This document shows positions 20,052 to 29,516 of a stretch of DNA of 64,000 nucleotides, one piece after another (the first letter of the stretch is position 1; each line of letters opens with the position of its first letter). The notes beneath the pieces are model-generated. The model saw nothing but the letters and a program-made list of their open reading frames with translations, did no database searches and was not told the DNA's origin. The DNA is from Viridibacillus arvi (GTDB taxonomy: Bacteria > Bacillota > Bacilli > Bacillales_A > Planococcaceae): assembly GCF_001274945.1 (NCBI RefSeq), contig NZ_LILB01000007.1:73108-137107 (forward strand), read 5' to 3'. A program made the translations under genes and the position numbers.

Positions 20052-20069
20052 TTATCCACATGTGGATAA
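20052..20069. promoter_or_regulatory. Head-to-head pair of DnaA boxes before mnmE
   Basis: TTATCCACA followed directly by TGTGGATAA makes a perfect 18-bp palindrome, 27 bases ahead of the mnmE start codon. A further perfect box lies inside mnmE at 20226-20234. DnaA-dependent control of mnmE is an inference. Confidence 0.6.
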
Positions 20070-20096
20070 TTTTTAATTTTTTAGGAGGTATTATCT

Positions 20097-21482
20097 ATGG
20101 AGTTCGATACAATTGCGGCTATCTCAACGCCAATGGGTGAAGGGGCAATTGCCATTGTCCGTTTAAGTGGGGATGAGGCTGTTGCTATTGCAGATCGTGT
20201 GTTTCATGCACCGAGTCGGAAAAAGTTATCCACACAGCCGTCACATACTATTCATTATGGACATTTAAAGGAGCCTGAATCAGGAGAGGTAGTAGAGGAA
20301 GTCATGCTATCGATGATGAAAGGGCCAAAAACATTTACACGTGAAGATGTAGTAGAAATTAACTGTCATGGTGGAATAGTTTCAGTGAATCGAGTACTGC
20401 AATTAGTATTGAAGAATGGTGCGCGATTAGCTGAGCCTGGTGAATTTACTAAGAGAGCATTCTTAAATGGCCGAATCGATTTATCCCAAGCAGAAGCTGT
20501 AATGGATTTGATTCGTGCAAAAACAGATCGTGCAATGAATGTTGCACTTGGTCAAATGGACGGGAAATTATCACGATTAATTAGTGAACTTAGACAAGCA
20601 CTATTAGAAACTCTAGCGCAAGTAGAAGTAAACATAGATTATCCAGAATATGACGATGTAGAAGAGATGACAATTCCTCTGATGCTCGAAAAGTCTACTT
20701 GGGTAATGAAAGAGATTGAGAAACTTTTACAAACATCTTCTCAGGGCAAAATTTTGCGTGAGGGCCTTTCAACTGTTATACTAGGTCGTCCGAATGTCGG
20801 CAAATCATCACTATTAAATAGCCTTGTACAAGAAAATAAAGCAATCGTTACAGACGTTGCTGGTACAACGCGTGATATTATAGAAGAGTACGTAAATGTA
20901 AGAGGTGTCCCATTACGTTTGGTTGATACTGCAGGTATTCGTGAGACCGAGGATATCGTTGAGCGCATTGGTGTTGAACGCTCTAGACAAGTATTGAAAG
21001 AAGCAGATTTAATCTTGCTTGTTGTGAACTATGGAGACGAACTTACTGAGGAAGATGAACGTCTTTTCGAAACGATTCAAAATATGGACTATATAGTCGT
21101 TGTTAATAAAACAGATTTGTCACAACAGATCGACTTAGCTCGTGTACAAGCATTAGCGGGCAATCGCAAAGTGGTGACAACATCATTACTTAAAGAAGAA
21201 GGTGTCACAGAGCTTGAGGAAGCAATTGCGGCATTATTCTTTGAAGGATCATTGGAAGCTGGAGATATGACATATGTATCAAATGCACGCCATATAGCTT
21301 TACTACACCAAGCGCATTCAACGATTAAGGATGCTATTGAAGCAGCTCATGCAGGTGTACCTGTCGATATGATTCAAATCGATGTCACTAGAACATGGGA
21401 ACTTCTTGGTGAAATTATTGGAGATACCGTGCAAGAAAGCTTAATTAATCAGCTATTTTCACAATTCTGTTTAGGGAAATAA
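20097..21482 (+). CDS. mnmE: tRNA modification GTPase MnmE
   Basis: 461 residues; ATG with TTAGGAGGT upstream. The N-terminal folate-binding domain is followed by a G domain starting near residue 228: G1 [10 protein letters not shown]2 region [10 protein letters not shown]3 DTAGI, G4 NKTD. The C-terminal FCLGK carries the catalytic cysteine of the C(I/L)GK motif. With MnmG it makes the 5-carboxymethylaminomethyl group on U34 of several tRNAs. mnmG follows 28 bases later. Confidence 0.98.
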   Translation: MEFDTIAAISTPMGEGAIAIVRLSGDEAVAIADRVFHAPSRKKLSTQPSHTIHYGHLKEPESGEVVEEVMLSMMKGPKTFTREDVVEINCHGGIVSVNRVLQLVLKNGARLAEPGEFTKRAFLNGRIDLSQAEAVMDLIRAKTDRAMNVALGQMDGKLSRLISELRQALLETLAQVEVNIDYPEYDDVEEMTIPLMLEKSTWVMKEIEKLLQTSSQGKILREGLSTVILGRPNVGKSSLLNSLVQENKAIVTDVAGTTRDIIEEYVNVRGVPLRLVDTAGIRETEDIVERIGVERSRQVLKEADLILLVVNYGDELTEEDERLFETIQNMDYIVVVNKTDLSQQIDLARVQALAGNRKVVTTSLLKEEGVTELEEAIAALFFEGSLEAGDMTYVSNARHIALLHQAHSTIKDAIEAAHAGVPVDMIQIDVTRTWELLGEIIGDTVQESLINQLFSQFCLGK

Positions 21483-21510
21483 ACTTAAATATAGAAAGGA
21501 AGTAACGAGC

Positions 21511-23409
21511 ATGCCAACAAAATTTGAAGCAGGCACGTTCGATGTGATTGTAATTGGAGCAGGTCATGCAGGAGTAGAAGCTGCATATGCTGCATCAAGA
21601 ATGGGTGCAAAAACACTTATGTTAACAATCAATCTTGATATGATCGCCTTTATGCCATGTAATCCATCAGTAGGTGGCCCAGCTAAAGGGATTGTTGTAC
21701 GCGAAATTGATGCATTAGGCGGTGCGATGAGTAAAATTATCGATAAAACACATATCCAAATGCGTATGTTAAATACAGGTAAAGGTCCAGCAGTACGTGC
21801 TCTACGCGCACAAGCAGATAAAGTACTTTACCAACAAGAAATGAAAAAGTTACTAGAAGACGAAGAAAATCTTACAATTCACCAAGCAATGGTAGATGAA
21901 TTAATCGTTGAAGACGGTGAAATAAAAGGTATCGTTACGCAAGTTGGTGCTGTTTATCATGCAAAAACAGTTATTGTTACAACTGGTACATTCTTACGAG
22001 GTGAAATCATTATTGGTGACTTGAAGTATTCAAGTGGTCCAAATAATCAGCAGCCATCTATTAAATTAGCGGATAATTTAAAAGAACTTGGCTTTGAGTT
22101 AGTACGCTTTAAAACAGGTACACCACCACGTGTTAACAGCAATACAATTGATTACAGTAAAACTGAAATTCAGCCTGGTGATACAGAGCCTCGTGCGTTT
22201 AGTTATGAAACGACTGAATATATTACAGATCAACTACCATGTTGGCTGACATATACAAGTGAAGAAACACATGAAATCATTAATGATAATCTTCATTTAT
22301 CTCCAATGTATTCAGGGATGATTAAAGGTACGGGTCCGCGTTATTGCCCATCAATTGAAGATAAGGTTGTTCGATTTAGTGATAAGCCTCGTCATCAATT
22401 ATTCTTAGAACCAGAAGGCCGTAATACACGTGAAGTGTATGTTCAAGGGTTATCAACAAGCTTACCTGAACATGTACAACGCAAGCTGTTGGAATCGGTG
22501 CCAGGTCTAGAAAAGGCAGAAATGATGAGAGCAGGTTACGCAATCGAATACGATGCAATTGTACCAACACAATTATGGCCAACACTAGAAACTAAACGCA
22601 TTGCAAACTTATATACAGCTGGTCAAATTAACGGTACTTCAGGTTATGAAGAGGCTGCTGGACAAGGTCTAATGGCTGGAATTAACGCTGCTGCTAAAGC
22701 ACTTGGTAAAGAAGAGATGATTCTAGGACGTGCAGATGCATATATAGGTGTGTTAATCGATGACCTTGTAACAAAAGGAACAAACGAACCATATCGTCTA
22801 TTAACATCTCGTGCAGAATACCGATTATTACTACGTCATGACAATGCGGATATACGTTTATCTGATCGTGCTTATGAAGCAGGTTTAATTTCCCAAGAGC
22901 GTTATGATAAATTTGATACAAAACGTAAAAAAGTAGACAATGAAATTAAACGTCTTCGTGATACAATTTTAAAACCAGATGCTAAAACACAAGGCGTATT
23001 ACGTGATTTAGGTAGTAGTGAATTAAAAGATGGTATCCGTGCAGCTGATCTATTAAAACGACCAGAAATGACGTATGAATTATTGTCAACATTAACAGAG
23101 TCACCTGTCGAGTTATCAACAGAAGAAAAAGAGCAAATCGAAATTCAGGTAAAATATGAAGGCTATATTGAAAAAGCACTTCAACAAGTAGATAAGCTAA
23201 AAAAAATGGAAAACAAAAAAATTCCAGAGAACATTGATTATGAGGCAATTTCAGGAATTGCAACTGAAGCAAAACAAAAATTAAAACAAGTAAGACCACT
23301 ATCTGTTGCTCAGGCATCACGCATCTCAGGTGTAAACCCTGCTGACATTTCAATTTTACTAGTGTATATTGAACAAGGTAGAATAGCGAAATTAGCAAGC
23401 AACGAATAA
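21511..23409 (+). CDS. mnmG: tRNA uridine-34 5-carboxymethylaminomethyl modification enzyme MnmG
   Basis: 632 residues. The FAD site is [15 protein letters not shown] near the N-terminus. Also clear are the GidA signatures [11 protein letters not shown] and [21 protein letters not shown], and the cysteine in [10 protein letters not shown]. The C-terminal helical domain (about 560-632) binds MnmE. It uses FAD, methylene-tetrahydrofolate and glycine or ammonium with MnmE. ATG is preceded by GAAAGGAAG. Confidence 0.98.
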   Translation: MPTKFEAGTFDVIVIGAGHAGVEAAYAASRMGAKTLMLTINLDMIAFMPCNPSVGGPAKGIVVREIDALGGAMSKIIDKTHIQMRMLNTGKGPAVRALRAQADKVLYQQEMKKLLEDEENLTIHQAMVDELIVEDGEIKGIVTQVGAVYHAKTVIVTTGTFLRGEIIIGDLKYSSGPNNQQPSIKLADNLKELGFELVRFKTGTPPRVNSNTIDYSKTEIQPGDTEPRAFSYETTEYITDQLPCWLTYTSEETHEIINDNLHLSPMYSGMIKGTGPRYCPSIEDKVVRFSDKPRHQLFLEPEGRNTREVYVQGLSTSLPEHVQRKLLESVPGLEKAEMMRAGYAIEYDAIVPTQLWPTLETKRIANLYTAGQINGTSGYEEAAGQGLMAGINAAAKALGKEEMILGRADAYIGVLIDDLVTKGTNEPYRLLTSRAEYRLLLRHDNADIRLSDRAYEAGLISQERYDKFDTKRKKVDNEIKRLRDTILKPDAKTQGVLRDLGSSELKDGIRAADLLKRPEMTYELLSTLTESPVELSTEEKEQIEIQVKYEGYIEKALQQVDKLKKMENKKIPENIDYEAISGIATEAKQKLKQVRPLSVAQASRISGVNPADISILLVYIEQGRIAKLASNE

Positions 23410-23451
23410 TATGACAAAACCAATAGTGGCACTACATGGAAGGGGAAAATC

Positions 23452-24168
23452 ATGAACGAAGAACAGTTTGTGCAGGCTTTAAAAGAACAAGGAATTGAGT
23501 TATCAGAGGGACAGTTAAAACAATTTCATACTTATTTTGAACTATTAGTTGAATGGAATGAGAAAATGAACTTAACTGCAATTACTGACCAGCCATCTGT
23601 TTATTTAAAGCATTTCTACGATTCTATTAGTGCTGCTTTTTATATGGATTTCGATAAAGTACAATCTATATGTGATGTAGGAGCAGGTGCAGGTTTTCCG
23701 AGTATTCCTATTAAAATCTGTTTCCCACATTTACAGGTGACAATTGTAGATTCATTAAATAAACGTATTCAATTCTTAACACATTTAAGTGAACAGCTAC
23801 ATTTAGATCATGTTGAATTTGTTCATTCGCGTGCAGAGGATTTTGGTCAAAATCCGAAATATAGAGAACAATTTGATCTTGTAACTGCACGAGCAGTCGC
23901 TAGATTATCAGTACTTTCTGAGTTATGTATACCGCTTGTGAAAACAAATGGTCATTTTGTTGCAATGAAAGCAGCAAGTGGTGATGAAGAGATGAAGGAT
24001 GCAAAAAAAGCATTAACAGTACTAGGTGCTAAATTAGTAGATAGCTATTCATTCTTATTACCAATCGAAGATAGTGAACGTTCTATTTTTATTTTTAATA
24101 AAACAAAAAATACACCGAAGAAATATCCACGTAAGCCAGGTGTACCAAATAAATCACCAATCCAATAA
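23452..24168 (+). CDS. rsmG: 16S rRNA (guanine-527-N7) methyltransferase RsmG
   Basis: 238 residues. Visible are [12 protein letters not shown] near residue 37, the SAM-binding [16 protein letters not shown] near residue 70 and [15 protein letters not shown] near residue 143. It methylates G527 of 16S rRNA; loss in other bacteria gives low-level streptomycin resistance. ATG follows GGAAGGGG, 43 bases behind mnmG. The tail [15 protein letters not shown] is typical of the family. Confidence 0.97.
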   Translation: MNEEQFVQALKEQGIELSEGQLKQFHTYFELLVEWNEKMNLTAITDQPSVYLKHFYDSISAAFYMDFDKVQSICDVGAGAGFPSIPIKICFPHLQVTIVDSLNKRIQFLTHLSEQLHLDHVEFVHSRAEDFGQNPKYREQFDLVTARAVARLSVLSELCIPLVKTNGHFVAMKAASGDEEMKDAKKALTVLGAKLVDSYSFLLPIEDSERSIFIFNKTKNTPKKYPRKPGVPNKSPIQ

Positions 24169-24174
24169 TTGTTT

Positions 24175-24190
24175 CGTTCCACGTGAAACA
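24175..24190. other. parS-like site between rsmG and noc
   Basis: CGTTCCACGTGAAACA differs from the parS consensus TGTTTCACGTGAAACA at positions 1 and 5; the TTCCACGTGAAACA form is, to my knowledge, among the functional B. subtilis variants. It is expected to be a Spo0J-loading site. Confidence 0.7.
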
Positions 24191-24286
24191 TAAAAGGGTT
24201 CTTACGTTTTTTATAGAAAATAACTATAATGATATGTAGAAGTTTTACTTATTGCACAATGATAGTCAAAATATAAATAGTTCTCT

Positions 24287-24353
24287 CCACCTTCTAACGG
24301 GCTTTTACCTATGATATTAGATGGAGAATGCTTGGAAATATCGTTAAAGGTGG
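24287..24353 (+). promoter_or_regulatory. Structured leader of noc
   Basis: CCACCTTCTAAC (24287-24298) can pair with GTTAAAGGTGG (24343-24353), and inside it GATATT pairs with AATATC. The stem ends about 10 bases before the noc ATG, so folding could affect ribosome access. The function is not known. Confidence 0.45.
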
Positions 24354-24362
24354 TGCCAAGGG

Positions 24363-25223
24363 ATGAAAAGTACTTTTTCACGTTTTTTTGGAAGTGGTGA
24401 GAAAGTAGAACACGACTCGAAAAATGAGGTAGAAAGTGCGGAATCGGTTGTCAAACTCCTTATTGATGAGATCCAGCCGAATCGTTATCAGCCACGTACA
24501 ATTTTCGATGATTCGAAGATTGAAGAGCTTGCACGAACAATCCGTACACACGGTGTAATTCAACCAATCGTCGTTCGAAAAATGGAAGAAGGTCATTACG
24601 AAATAATTGCCGGTGAGCGTCGTTATCGCGCGATGAAAATGTTAGAGTGGACAGAAGTGCCCGCGATTGTCCGTGAAATGAACGACAAAGAAACAGCTTC
24701 AGTGGCGTTAATCGAAAACTTACAACGTGAAGAACTTACATCAATTGAGGAAGCACAGGCTTACCTAAAATTATTAGAACTTCATGGTTTAACACAAGAA
24801 GCACTTGCCCAAAGGCTTGGTAAAGGTCAGTCAACAATAGCTAATAAAATACGCTTATTAAAGCTACCTGAAGAAATCCAAATGGCTATTTTAAAAAGGG
24901 AGATTTCAGAACGTCATGCACGTGCTTTGGTACCTGTCAAAGACAAGGAATTGCAATTAGCGTTGTTACAAGAAATAATCGACAATGATTATAATGTACG
25001 ACAATTAGAGCAAAGAATTGATGAAATTCTAAATCCTGCTGAAAAGCCAAAGAAAAACAAACCAACCCGTAAAGCAATTAGTAAAGACATTCGTATCGCA
25101 TTAAATACAATTAGACAATCACTTACGATGGTCACAAAAACAGGTATAAATGTAGAAGCCGAAGAAGAAGAACATGATGAATTTTACCAAATCACTGTGA
25201 AGATACCGAAAAAGAAATCATAA
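24363..25223 (+). CDS. noc: Nucleoid occlusion protein Noc
   Basis: 286 residues, ParB family. The N-terminus [14 protein letters not shown] matches the amphipathic membrane-binding helix of B. subtilis Noc and separates it from Spo0J. The ParB nuclease-like CTP domain follows ([32 protein letters not shown]), then a helix-turn-helix ([23 protein letters not shown]). Noc spreads from its sites and blocks FtsZ-ring assembly over the chromosome. The gene has its own terminator, so it is separate from soj-spo0J. Confidence 0.95.
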   Translation: MKSTFSRFFGSGEKVEHDSKNEVESAESVVKLLIDEIQPNRYQPRTIFDDSKIEELARTIRTHGVIQPIVVRKMEEGHYEIIAGERRYRAMKMLEWTEVPAIVREMNDKETASVALIENLQREELTSIEEAQAYLKLLELHGLTQEALAQRLGKGQSTIANKIRLLKLPEEIQMAILKREISERHARALVPVKDKELQLALLQEIIDNDYNVRQLEQRIDEILNPAEKPKKNKPTRKAISKDIRIALNTIRQSLTMVTKTGINVEAEEEEHDEFYQITVKIPKKKS

Positions 25224-25236
25224 TTTCATCTATTTT

Positions 25237-25272
25237 AAACTCTTGTCTAGTATTTTGGACAAGAGTTTTTTT
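25237..25272 (+). terminator. Terminator of noc
   Basis: AAACTCTTGTC and GGACAAGAGTTT pair around a short loop and are followed by T's. Confidence 0.9.
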
Positions 25273-25395
25273 ATATATTTTTCTTTTATAATAAGAGCCT
25301 ATTGTACATTTTTTTGATAGAATGAAAATTAGGTACTCAAATTAATTTAATATTGCCTATTTTTATAAAATTGATTTTGGAAAGCAGGTGCACAT

Positions 25396-26157
25396 GTGGG
25401 TAAAACAATTGCAATCGCTAACCAGAAAGGCGGCGTAGGAAAAACTACAACATCAGTTAATCTTAGCGCTTGCCTCGCCCATTTAGGTAAAAAAGTATTA
25501 ATGATTGATACAGACCCTCAAGGAAATGCAACAAGTGGAGTGGGGGTTAACAAAGGTGAAGTACATAAATGTATTTATGATGTGCTAATTGATGACGAAT
25601 CAATTAAAGATGTCATTCGAGAAACAAAAGTAAACAATTTATATATAGTACCTGCTACAATTGCGTTAGCGGGAGCTGAAATAGAACTAGTATCAACAAT
25701 TTCAAGAGAAGTACGGTTAAAACATGCAATTGAAGATATAAAAAATGACTATGATTACATCGTAATTGACTGTCCACCATCTCTAGGTTTATTAACAATT
25801 AATTCATTAACAGCATCTGATTCGATTCTGATTCCAGTACAATGTGAATATTACGCTTTAGAAGGATTAAGTCAGCTATTATCAACTGTACGATTAGTGC
25901 AGAAGCATTTAAATCATCAGCTAACAATTGAAGGTGTTTTATTGACGATGCTCGACGCACGTACCAATTTAGGCCTTCAAGTAATTGAAGAAGTGAAAAA
26001 GTATTTCCAAGATAAAGTGTTTAAAACAGTTATCCCGCGGAATGTCCGTTTAAGTGAAGCGCCAAGTCACGGGGAACCGATTATTGTATATGATGCAAAA
26101 TCGCGTGGGGCAGAGGGGTATTTAGAGCTTGCAAGGGAAGTGATTAAAAATGGCTAA
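25396..26157 (+). CDS. soj: Chromosome-partitioning ATPase Soj (ParA)
   Basis: 253 residues from GTG 25396. The deviant Walker A KGGVGKTT is in ANQKGGVGKTTTSVNLS at the N-terminus, followed by DTDPQGNATSG (switch I) and YIVIDCPPSLGLLT (Walker B). It has no N-terminal helix-turn-helix, as in chromosomal ParA. Soj works with Spo0J/parS in segregation and also controls DnaA activity. It overlaps spo0J by eight bases. Confidence 0.97.
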   Translation: MGKTIAIANQKGGVGKTTTSVNLSACLAHLGKKVLMIDTDPQGNATSGVGVNKGEVHKCIYDVLIDDESIKDVIRETKVNNLYIVPATIALAGAEIELVSTISREVRLKHAIEDIKNDYDYIVIDCPPSLGLLTINSLTASDSILIPVQCEYYALEGLSQLLSTVRLVQKHLNHQLTIEGVLLTMLDARTNLGLQVIEEVKKYFQDKVFKTVIPRNVRLSEAPSHGEPIIVYDAKSRGAEGYLELAREVIKNG

Positions 26158-26989
26158 AGGTCTAGGAAAGGGAATTAACGCATTATTCCCAGGTGAATCT
26201 TTATCTAGTAATGAAACAATAGAGCATTTGGCATTAACAGAGTTACGGGCAAATCCATATCAACCTCGGAGAATTTTTGATGAATCCGCAATAGAGGAAT
26301 TGGCAATATCAATTAAAGAACATGGAGTTTTGCAACCAATTATTGCCCGTAAACGAGTTAACTTTTATGAAATTGTTGTTGGTGAAAGAAGGTTTAGGGC
26401 TTCTAAACTAGCGGGGTTAACAGAAATTCCAGTTGTTGTCCGAGAGATGGACGATCAACAGATGATGGAGTTAGCAATTCTTGAGAATTTACAACGTGAA
26501 GATTTAACCCCAATTGAAGAGGCTGAGGCTTATACAAATCTAATGGATAACTTAAACTTAACACAGGAACAATTGGCAGCTCGGTTAGGGAAAAGTCGTC
26601 CACATATTGCGAACCATGTCCGACTGTTAGCATTACCGGAAGATGTACGTATCCTTTTATCAGAAGGTAAAATCACAATGGGTCATGGTCGTGCATTGCT
26701 AGGTTTGAAAAGAAGAAAATTAATATCACAAGTAACTGAAAAAGTGCTAAGCCAGCATTTGAATGTTCGCCAGTTAGAGGCATTAGTACAATCTATGAAT
26801 GACAATGTTTCACGTGAAACAAAGAAGAAAGTGAAAAAAGATATTTTTATTGCAGAAAAAGAATCACAGCTACGTGATTATTTTGGTACGAACGTGACAA
26901 TTAAAGAATCAAAAAATAAAGGAAAAATTGAAATTGAATTTTTCTCTGCTGATGATTTAGAGCGTATATTAGAATTACTCGAAGATTGA
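26150..26989 (+). CDS. spo0J: Chromosome-partitioning protein Spo0J (ParB)
   Basis: 279 residues. The N-terminal KGLGKGINALFPG is the Soj-contacting segment. The CTPase core shows NPYQPRRIFDE and VVGERRFRASKLAG, then a helix-turn-helix (TQEQLAARLGKSRPHIANHVRLL) and a C-terminal dimer domain (about 215-279). It loads at parS, forms CTP-dependent sliding clamps and recruits SMC. A perfect parS lies inside the gene, as in B. subtilis. Confidence 0.97.
   Translation: MAKGLGKGINALFPGESLSSNETIEHLALTELRANPYQPRRIFDESAIEELAISIKEHGVLQPIIARKRVNFYEIVVGERRFRASKLAGLTEIPVVVREMDDQQMMELAILENLQREDLTPIEEAEAYTNLMDNLNLTQEQLAARLGKSRPHIANHVRLLALPEDVRILLSEGKITMGHGRALLGLKRRKLISQVTEKVLSQHLNVRQLEALVQSMNDNVSRETKKKVKKDIFIAEKESQLRDYFGTNVTIKESKNKGKIEIEFFSADDLERILELLED
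26806..26821. other. parS: Perfect parS site inside spo0J
   Basis: TGTTTCACGTGAAACA is an exact 16-bp match to the bacterial parS consensus, in the same gene as the B. subtilis spo0J site. Confidence 0.95.
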
Positions 26990-27000
26990 GAGGATTTCAT

Positions 27001-27705
27001 TTGGTTCTATTAGGTACAGCAATAAACGCATTGTTAATTGTAATTGGTACATTAATTGGTAGATTGTTACAGGGGATACCCGATAATACAAAAGAGACAG
27101 TGATGAGTATTATAGGCCTGGCAGTTGCAGTATTGGGTATTCAAATGGGCATACAAAGCGAGAATTTTATCATCATCATTGTTAGCCTTGTGTTTGGTTC
27201 GATACTTGGAGAATGGATTGATCTAGATAAACAATTAAATCGTCTAGGTCAGTTTATGGAAAAGAAATTAGGAAACAAGGCTAAAGGTGGAAATATTTCA
27301 CAGGGCTTTGTTAATGCTACTCTTATCTTTGTTATCGGTTCAATGGCTATTATAGGTGCGTTGGATAGCGGCCTACGCAATGATCATTCTGTTTTAATAA
27401 CAAAAGGTATTATTGATGGTTTTACAGCGGTAATTTTAGCTTCAACACTAGGGATAGGAGTTATGTTATCTGCTGTTCCTGTATTTTTGTATCAAGGTAT
27501 TATTGCTGTTTTTGCAGGACAAATTAGTCGATTCATACCTGATGCTGCACTACAAATGTTCATTCAAGAAATGACAGCAACCGGTGGAGTTATGATTCTC
27601 GCAATAGGTCTTAATTTAGTAGGCGTAACAAAAATCCGCGTGGCCAACTTACTTCCGGGAATACTCGTTGTGGCCATCGCGGTTATGTTCATCTACCTTT
27701 TTTAA
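27001..27705 (+). CDS. DUF554 family membrane protein
   Basis: About 234 residues from TTG 27001 (GAGAGG seven bases upstream; an earlier in-frame TTG overlaps the end of spo0J and is less likely). The start VLLGTAINALLIVIGTLIG and the motif GSMAIIGALDSGLRND are typical of DUF554 proteins, which have about seven helices and no proven role (sometimes annotated YdfK-like transporters). It is co-directional with spo0J and its 3' end overlaps the convergent yyaC by 57 bases. Confidence 0.85.
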   Translation: MVLLGTAINALLIVIGTLIGRLLQGIPDNTKETVMSIIGLAVAVLGIQMGIQSENFIIIIVSLVFGSILGEWIDLDKQLNRLGQFMEKKLGNKAKGGNISQGFVNATLIFVIGSMAIIGALDSGLRNDHSVLITKGIIDGFTAVILASTLGIGVMLSAVPVFLYQGIIAVFAGQISRFIPDAALQMFIQEMTATGGVMILAIGLNLVGVTKIRVANLLPGILVVAIAVMFIYLF

Positions 27706-28257
27706 AGAATAACGACTCCAAGCCAAAAATAGAGCACGTGAAATTTGTTGGCTCATTTCGTACGTTACATGTAGACGAGTGTTTTGTAAAACTGCATGCT
27801 CCATAAATCCTCCAATGTTGACTATGCCTTTTATAGACATATCGCCAATAGGGGGGAGCTCCTTCTTCACAGCTTTGCCAGGCAGTAAAGGTCCCTCATG
27901 AACGATAATTTCCCCAATGCGTTGCTGTGAACCAAGACAAGCATCAATGGCAACTACAAACGGTTTTATTTCATGGGTAGATAAATTATCAACTGTATCT
28001 GTTAGATTCAGTGCATGAAGGGGTTTTTCTAAGGTTCCAATAATTTTATAAGGAAATGAAACATATTGATTCAAAAAACTGCCGGCTAATGGTCCGAGTG
28101 AGTCTCCAGTAGAACGATCGGTTCCAATACAGCAAAATACAAGATTTTCGTGATGAAATGGTATATGCTCTAAAAGGAAAGAGCTCAACCTCCAAATGGC
28201 ACCTGATTCTTTATAATGAAGAACATGTGAAAATGGTTGATTCGAAGTTATAAGCAT
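27649..28257 (-). CDS. yyaC: Spore-associated protein YyaC (DUF1256)
   Basis: 202 residues. The motif LVFCCIGTDRSTGDSLGPL and DACLGS are characteristic of the YyaC/DUF1256 family, related in fold to the germination protease GPR, and found in spore formers; B. subtilis yyaC lies at the same place next to spo0J. The C-terminal 20 residues (rich in His, Asn, Arg) lie over the end of the DUF554 gene on the other strand, so the protein may be slightly longer than relatives. Its presence points to sporulation. Confidence 0.92.
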   Translation of the reverse strand: MLITSNQPFSHVLHYKESGAIWRLSSFLLEHIPFHHENLVFCCIGTDRSTGDSLGPLAGSFLNQYVSFPYKIIGTLEKPLHALNLTDTVDNLSTHEIKPFVVAIDACLGSQQRIGEIIVHEGPLLPGKAVKKELPPIGDMSIKGIVNIGGFMEHAVLQNTRLHVTYEMSQQISRALFLAWSRYSLKKVDEHNRDGHNEYSRK

Positions 28258-28328
28258 CCAGAATCTCTCTTTCTTTTTTCAGCATTATACGCATTACGAG
28301 AATTTTTTATGCAAGAGGAGCGTCAAAA

Positions 28329-29216
28329 TTGGAAAAAATGTATAACAACTTTATGGCAGCTTTGACTAGTGAAGAAATGTGGATGGGAATTGGTCGTGCA
28401 ACAATAAAAATTGCAGTAATCACGATATTATCAATGGTTGTTGTACGTGTAGCTAAAATGGCTATTCGTAAAGGCTTTGAATTCCGTATGAAAGCGCCAG
28501 CCCCATTACAACCCGCATCTGAAAGACGATATCGAACTATTTTGAAACTGGTGCAAAGTATTGTTTCATATGTAGTATACTTTTCTGCGATTTTAGCGAT
28601 ATTATCGGCTGTAAATATAGATGTTAAAGGGCTTTTAGCAGGTGCCGGAATCGTAGGTTTAGCAGTCGGGTTTGGTGCACAAAGTTTAGTGAAAGATGTC
28701 ATCACTGGATTCTTCATTATTTTTGAAGATCAGTTTGGTGTCGGTGACTATATTAAAATTACTTCAGTAGAAGGTACTGTACTCGAAATTGGGTTACGCA
28801 CAACTAAAATTAAAGGTGCTGCTGGAGAGATTAATATTGTTCCAAATGGGTCAATCACTGATGTTGTAAACTATTCTATAAATAACTCAATTGCTATTAT
28901 CGATGTAAGTGTTGCTTATAGTTCAGATATTGCTAAAGCAGAGCGGTTAATAGAGGAATATCTTAAAGAACTACCAAAAAAACATGAAGAAATAACTGCT
29001 CCTCCTACATTATTAGGTGTACAAAATGTCGTAGGTGCAGAAGTTTCCCTTCGCATTTCAGTGGAGACATTGCCGATGCAACATTTTGCAATATCACGTA
29101 TGGTTCGTCGTGATGTAAAAGAAATTTTTGATCGAAATCGTATCGAAATTCCTTATCCAAAAATGATGGTTTATGAAAGAGATAATAATCAAACATTTAA
29201 CGAAGAAGGAGAATGA
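28329..29216 (+). CDS. Small-conductance mechanosensitive channel (MscS family)
   Basis: 295 residues from TTG 28329 with GAGGAG eight bases upstream. Three membrane helices lie at about 18-37, 75-98 and 104-125; the third has the glycine/alanine pattern LLAGAGIVGLAVGFGAQSLVKDVITGFFI of MscS pore helices. The beta domain GDYIKITSVEGTVLEIGLRTTKIK follows. It releases solutes upon osmotic downshock. The next gene starts right at its stop codon. Confidence 0.93.
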   Translation: MEKMYNNFMAALTSEEMWMGIGRATIKIAVITILSMVVVRVAKMAIRKGFEFRMKAPAPLQPASERRYRTILKLVQSIVSYVVYFSAILAILSAVNIDVKGLLAGAGIVGLAVGFGAQSLVKDVITGFFIIFEDQFGVGDYIKITSVEGTVLEIGLRTTKIKGAAGEINIVPNGSITDVVNYSINNSIAIIDVSVAYSSDIAKAERLIEEYLKELPKKHEEITAPPTLLGVQNVVGAEVSLRISVETLPMQHFAISRMVRRDVKEIFDRNRIEIPYPKMMVYERDNNQTFNEEGE

Positions 29217-29218
29217 TG

Positions 29219-29434
29219 ATGGAAGCAAAAAAGTTTGAGCTAGGCGATGTTGTAGAAATGAAAAAACAACATCCTTGTGGAACGAACGAGTGGAAAATTA
29301 TCCGAATGGGTGCAGATATTCGGATTAAATGTGAAGGTTGTCAGCATAGCGTTATGATTCCACGAAGAGAGTTTGAAAAAAAGTTAAAGAAAATATTAAT
29401 TCCTGCTAATCCAGTAACAGAAGAGCAAAATTAG
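29219..29434 (+). CDS. yyzM: DUF951 family protein (YyzM-like)
   Basis: 71 residues from the third of three consecutive ATG codons, the one seven bases behind AAGGAG. The sequence DVVEMKKQHPCGTNEWKIIR, then GADIRIKCEGCQHSVMIPR, is diagnostic of DUF951, small proteins found beside ychF in Firmicutes. The two cysteines of CEGC, with the one in PCG, suggest metal or nucleic-acid binding, but no role is proven. Confidence 0.92.
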   Translation: MEAKKFELGDVVEMKKQHPCGTNEWKIIRMGADIRIKCEGCQHSVMIPRREFEKKLKKILIPANPVTEEQN

Positions 29435-29516
29435 ACTTTTACTAGATGAGTCTCTATAATTAACAAGTCGTGTAAATAGAATAGTGTTTATGAAAAATTG
29501 AAAGGTTGTGAAAAGA

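Noticed and set aside
22982-23398. Minus-strand frame of 138 codons in mnmG
   Set aside because: Leu/His-rich shadow of mnmG with no family likeness.
28307-28717. Minus-strand frame of 136 codons over the mscS gene
   Set aside because: Shadow of a clear MscS gene; no start signal.
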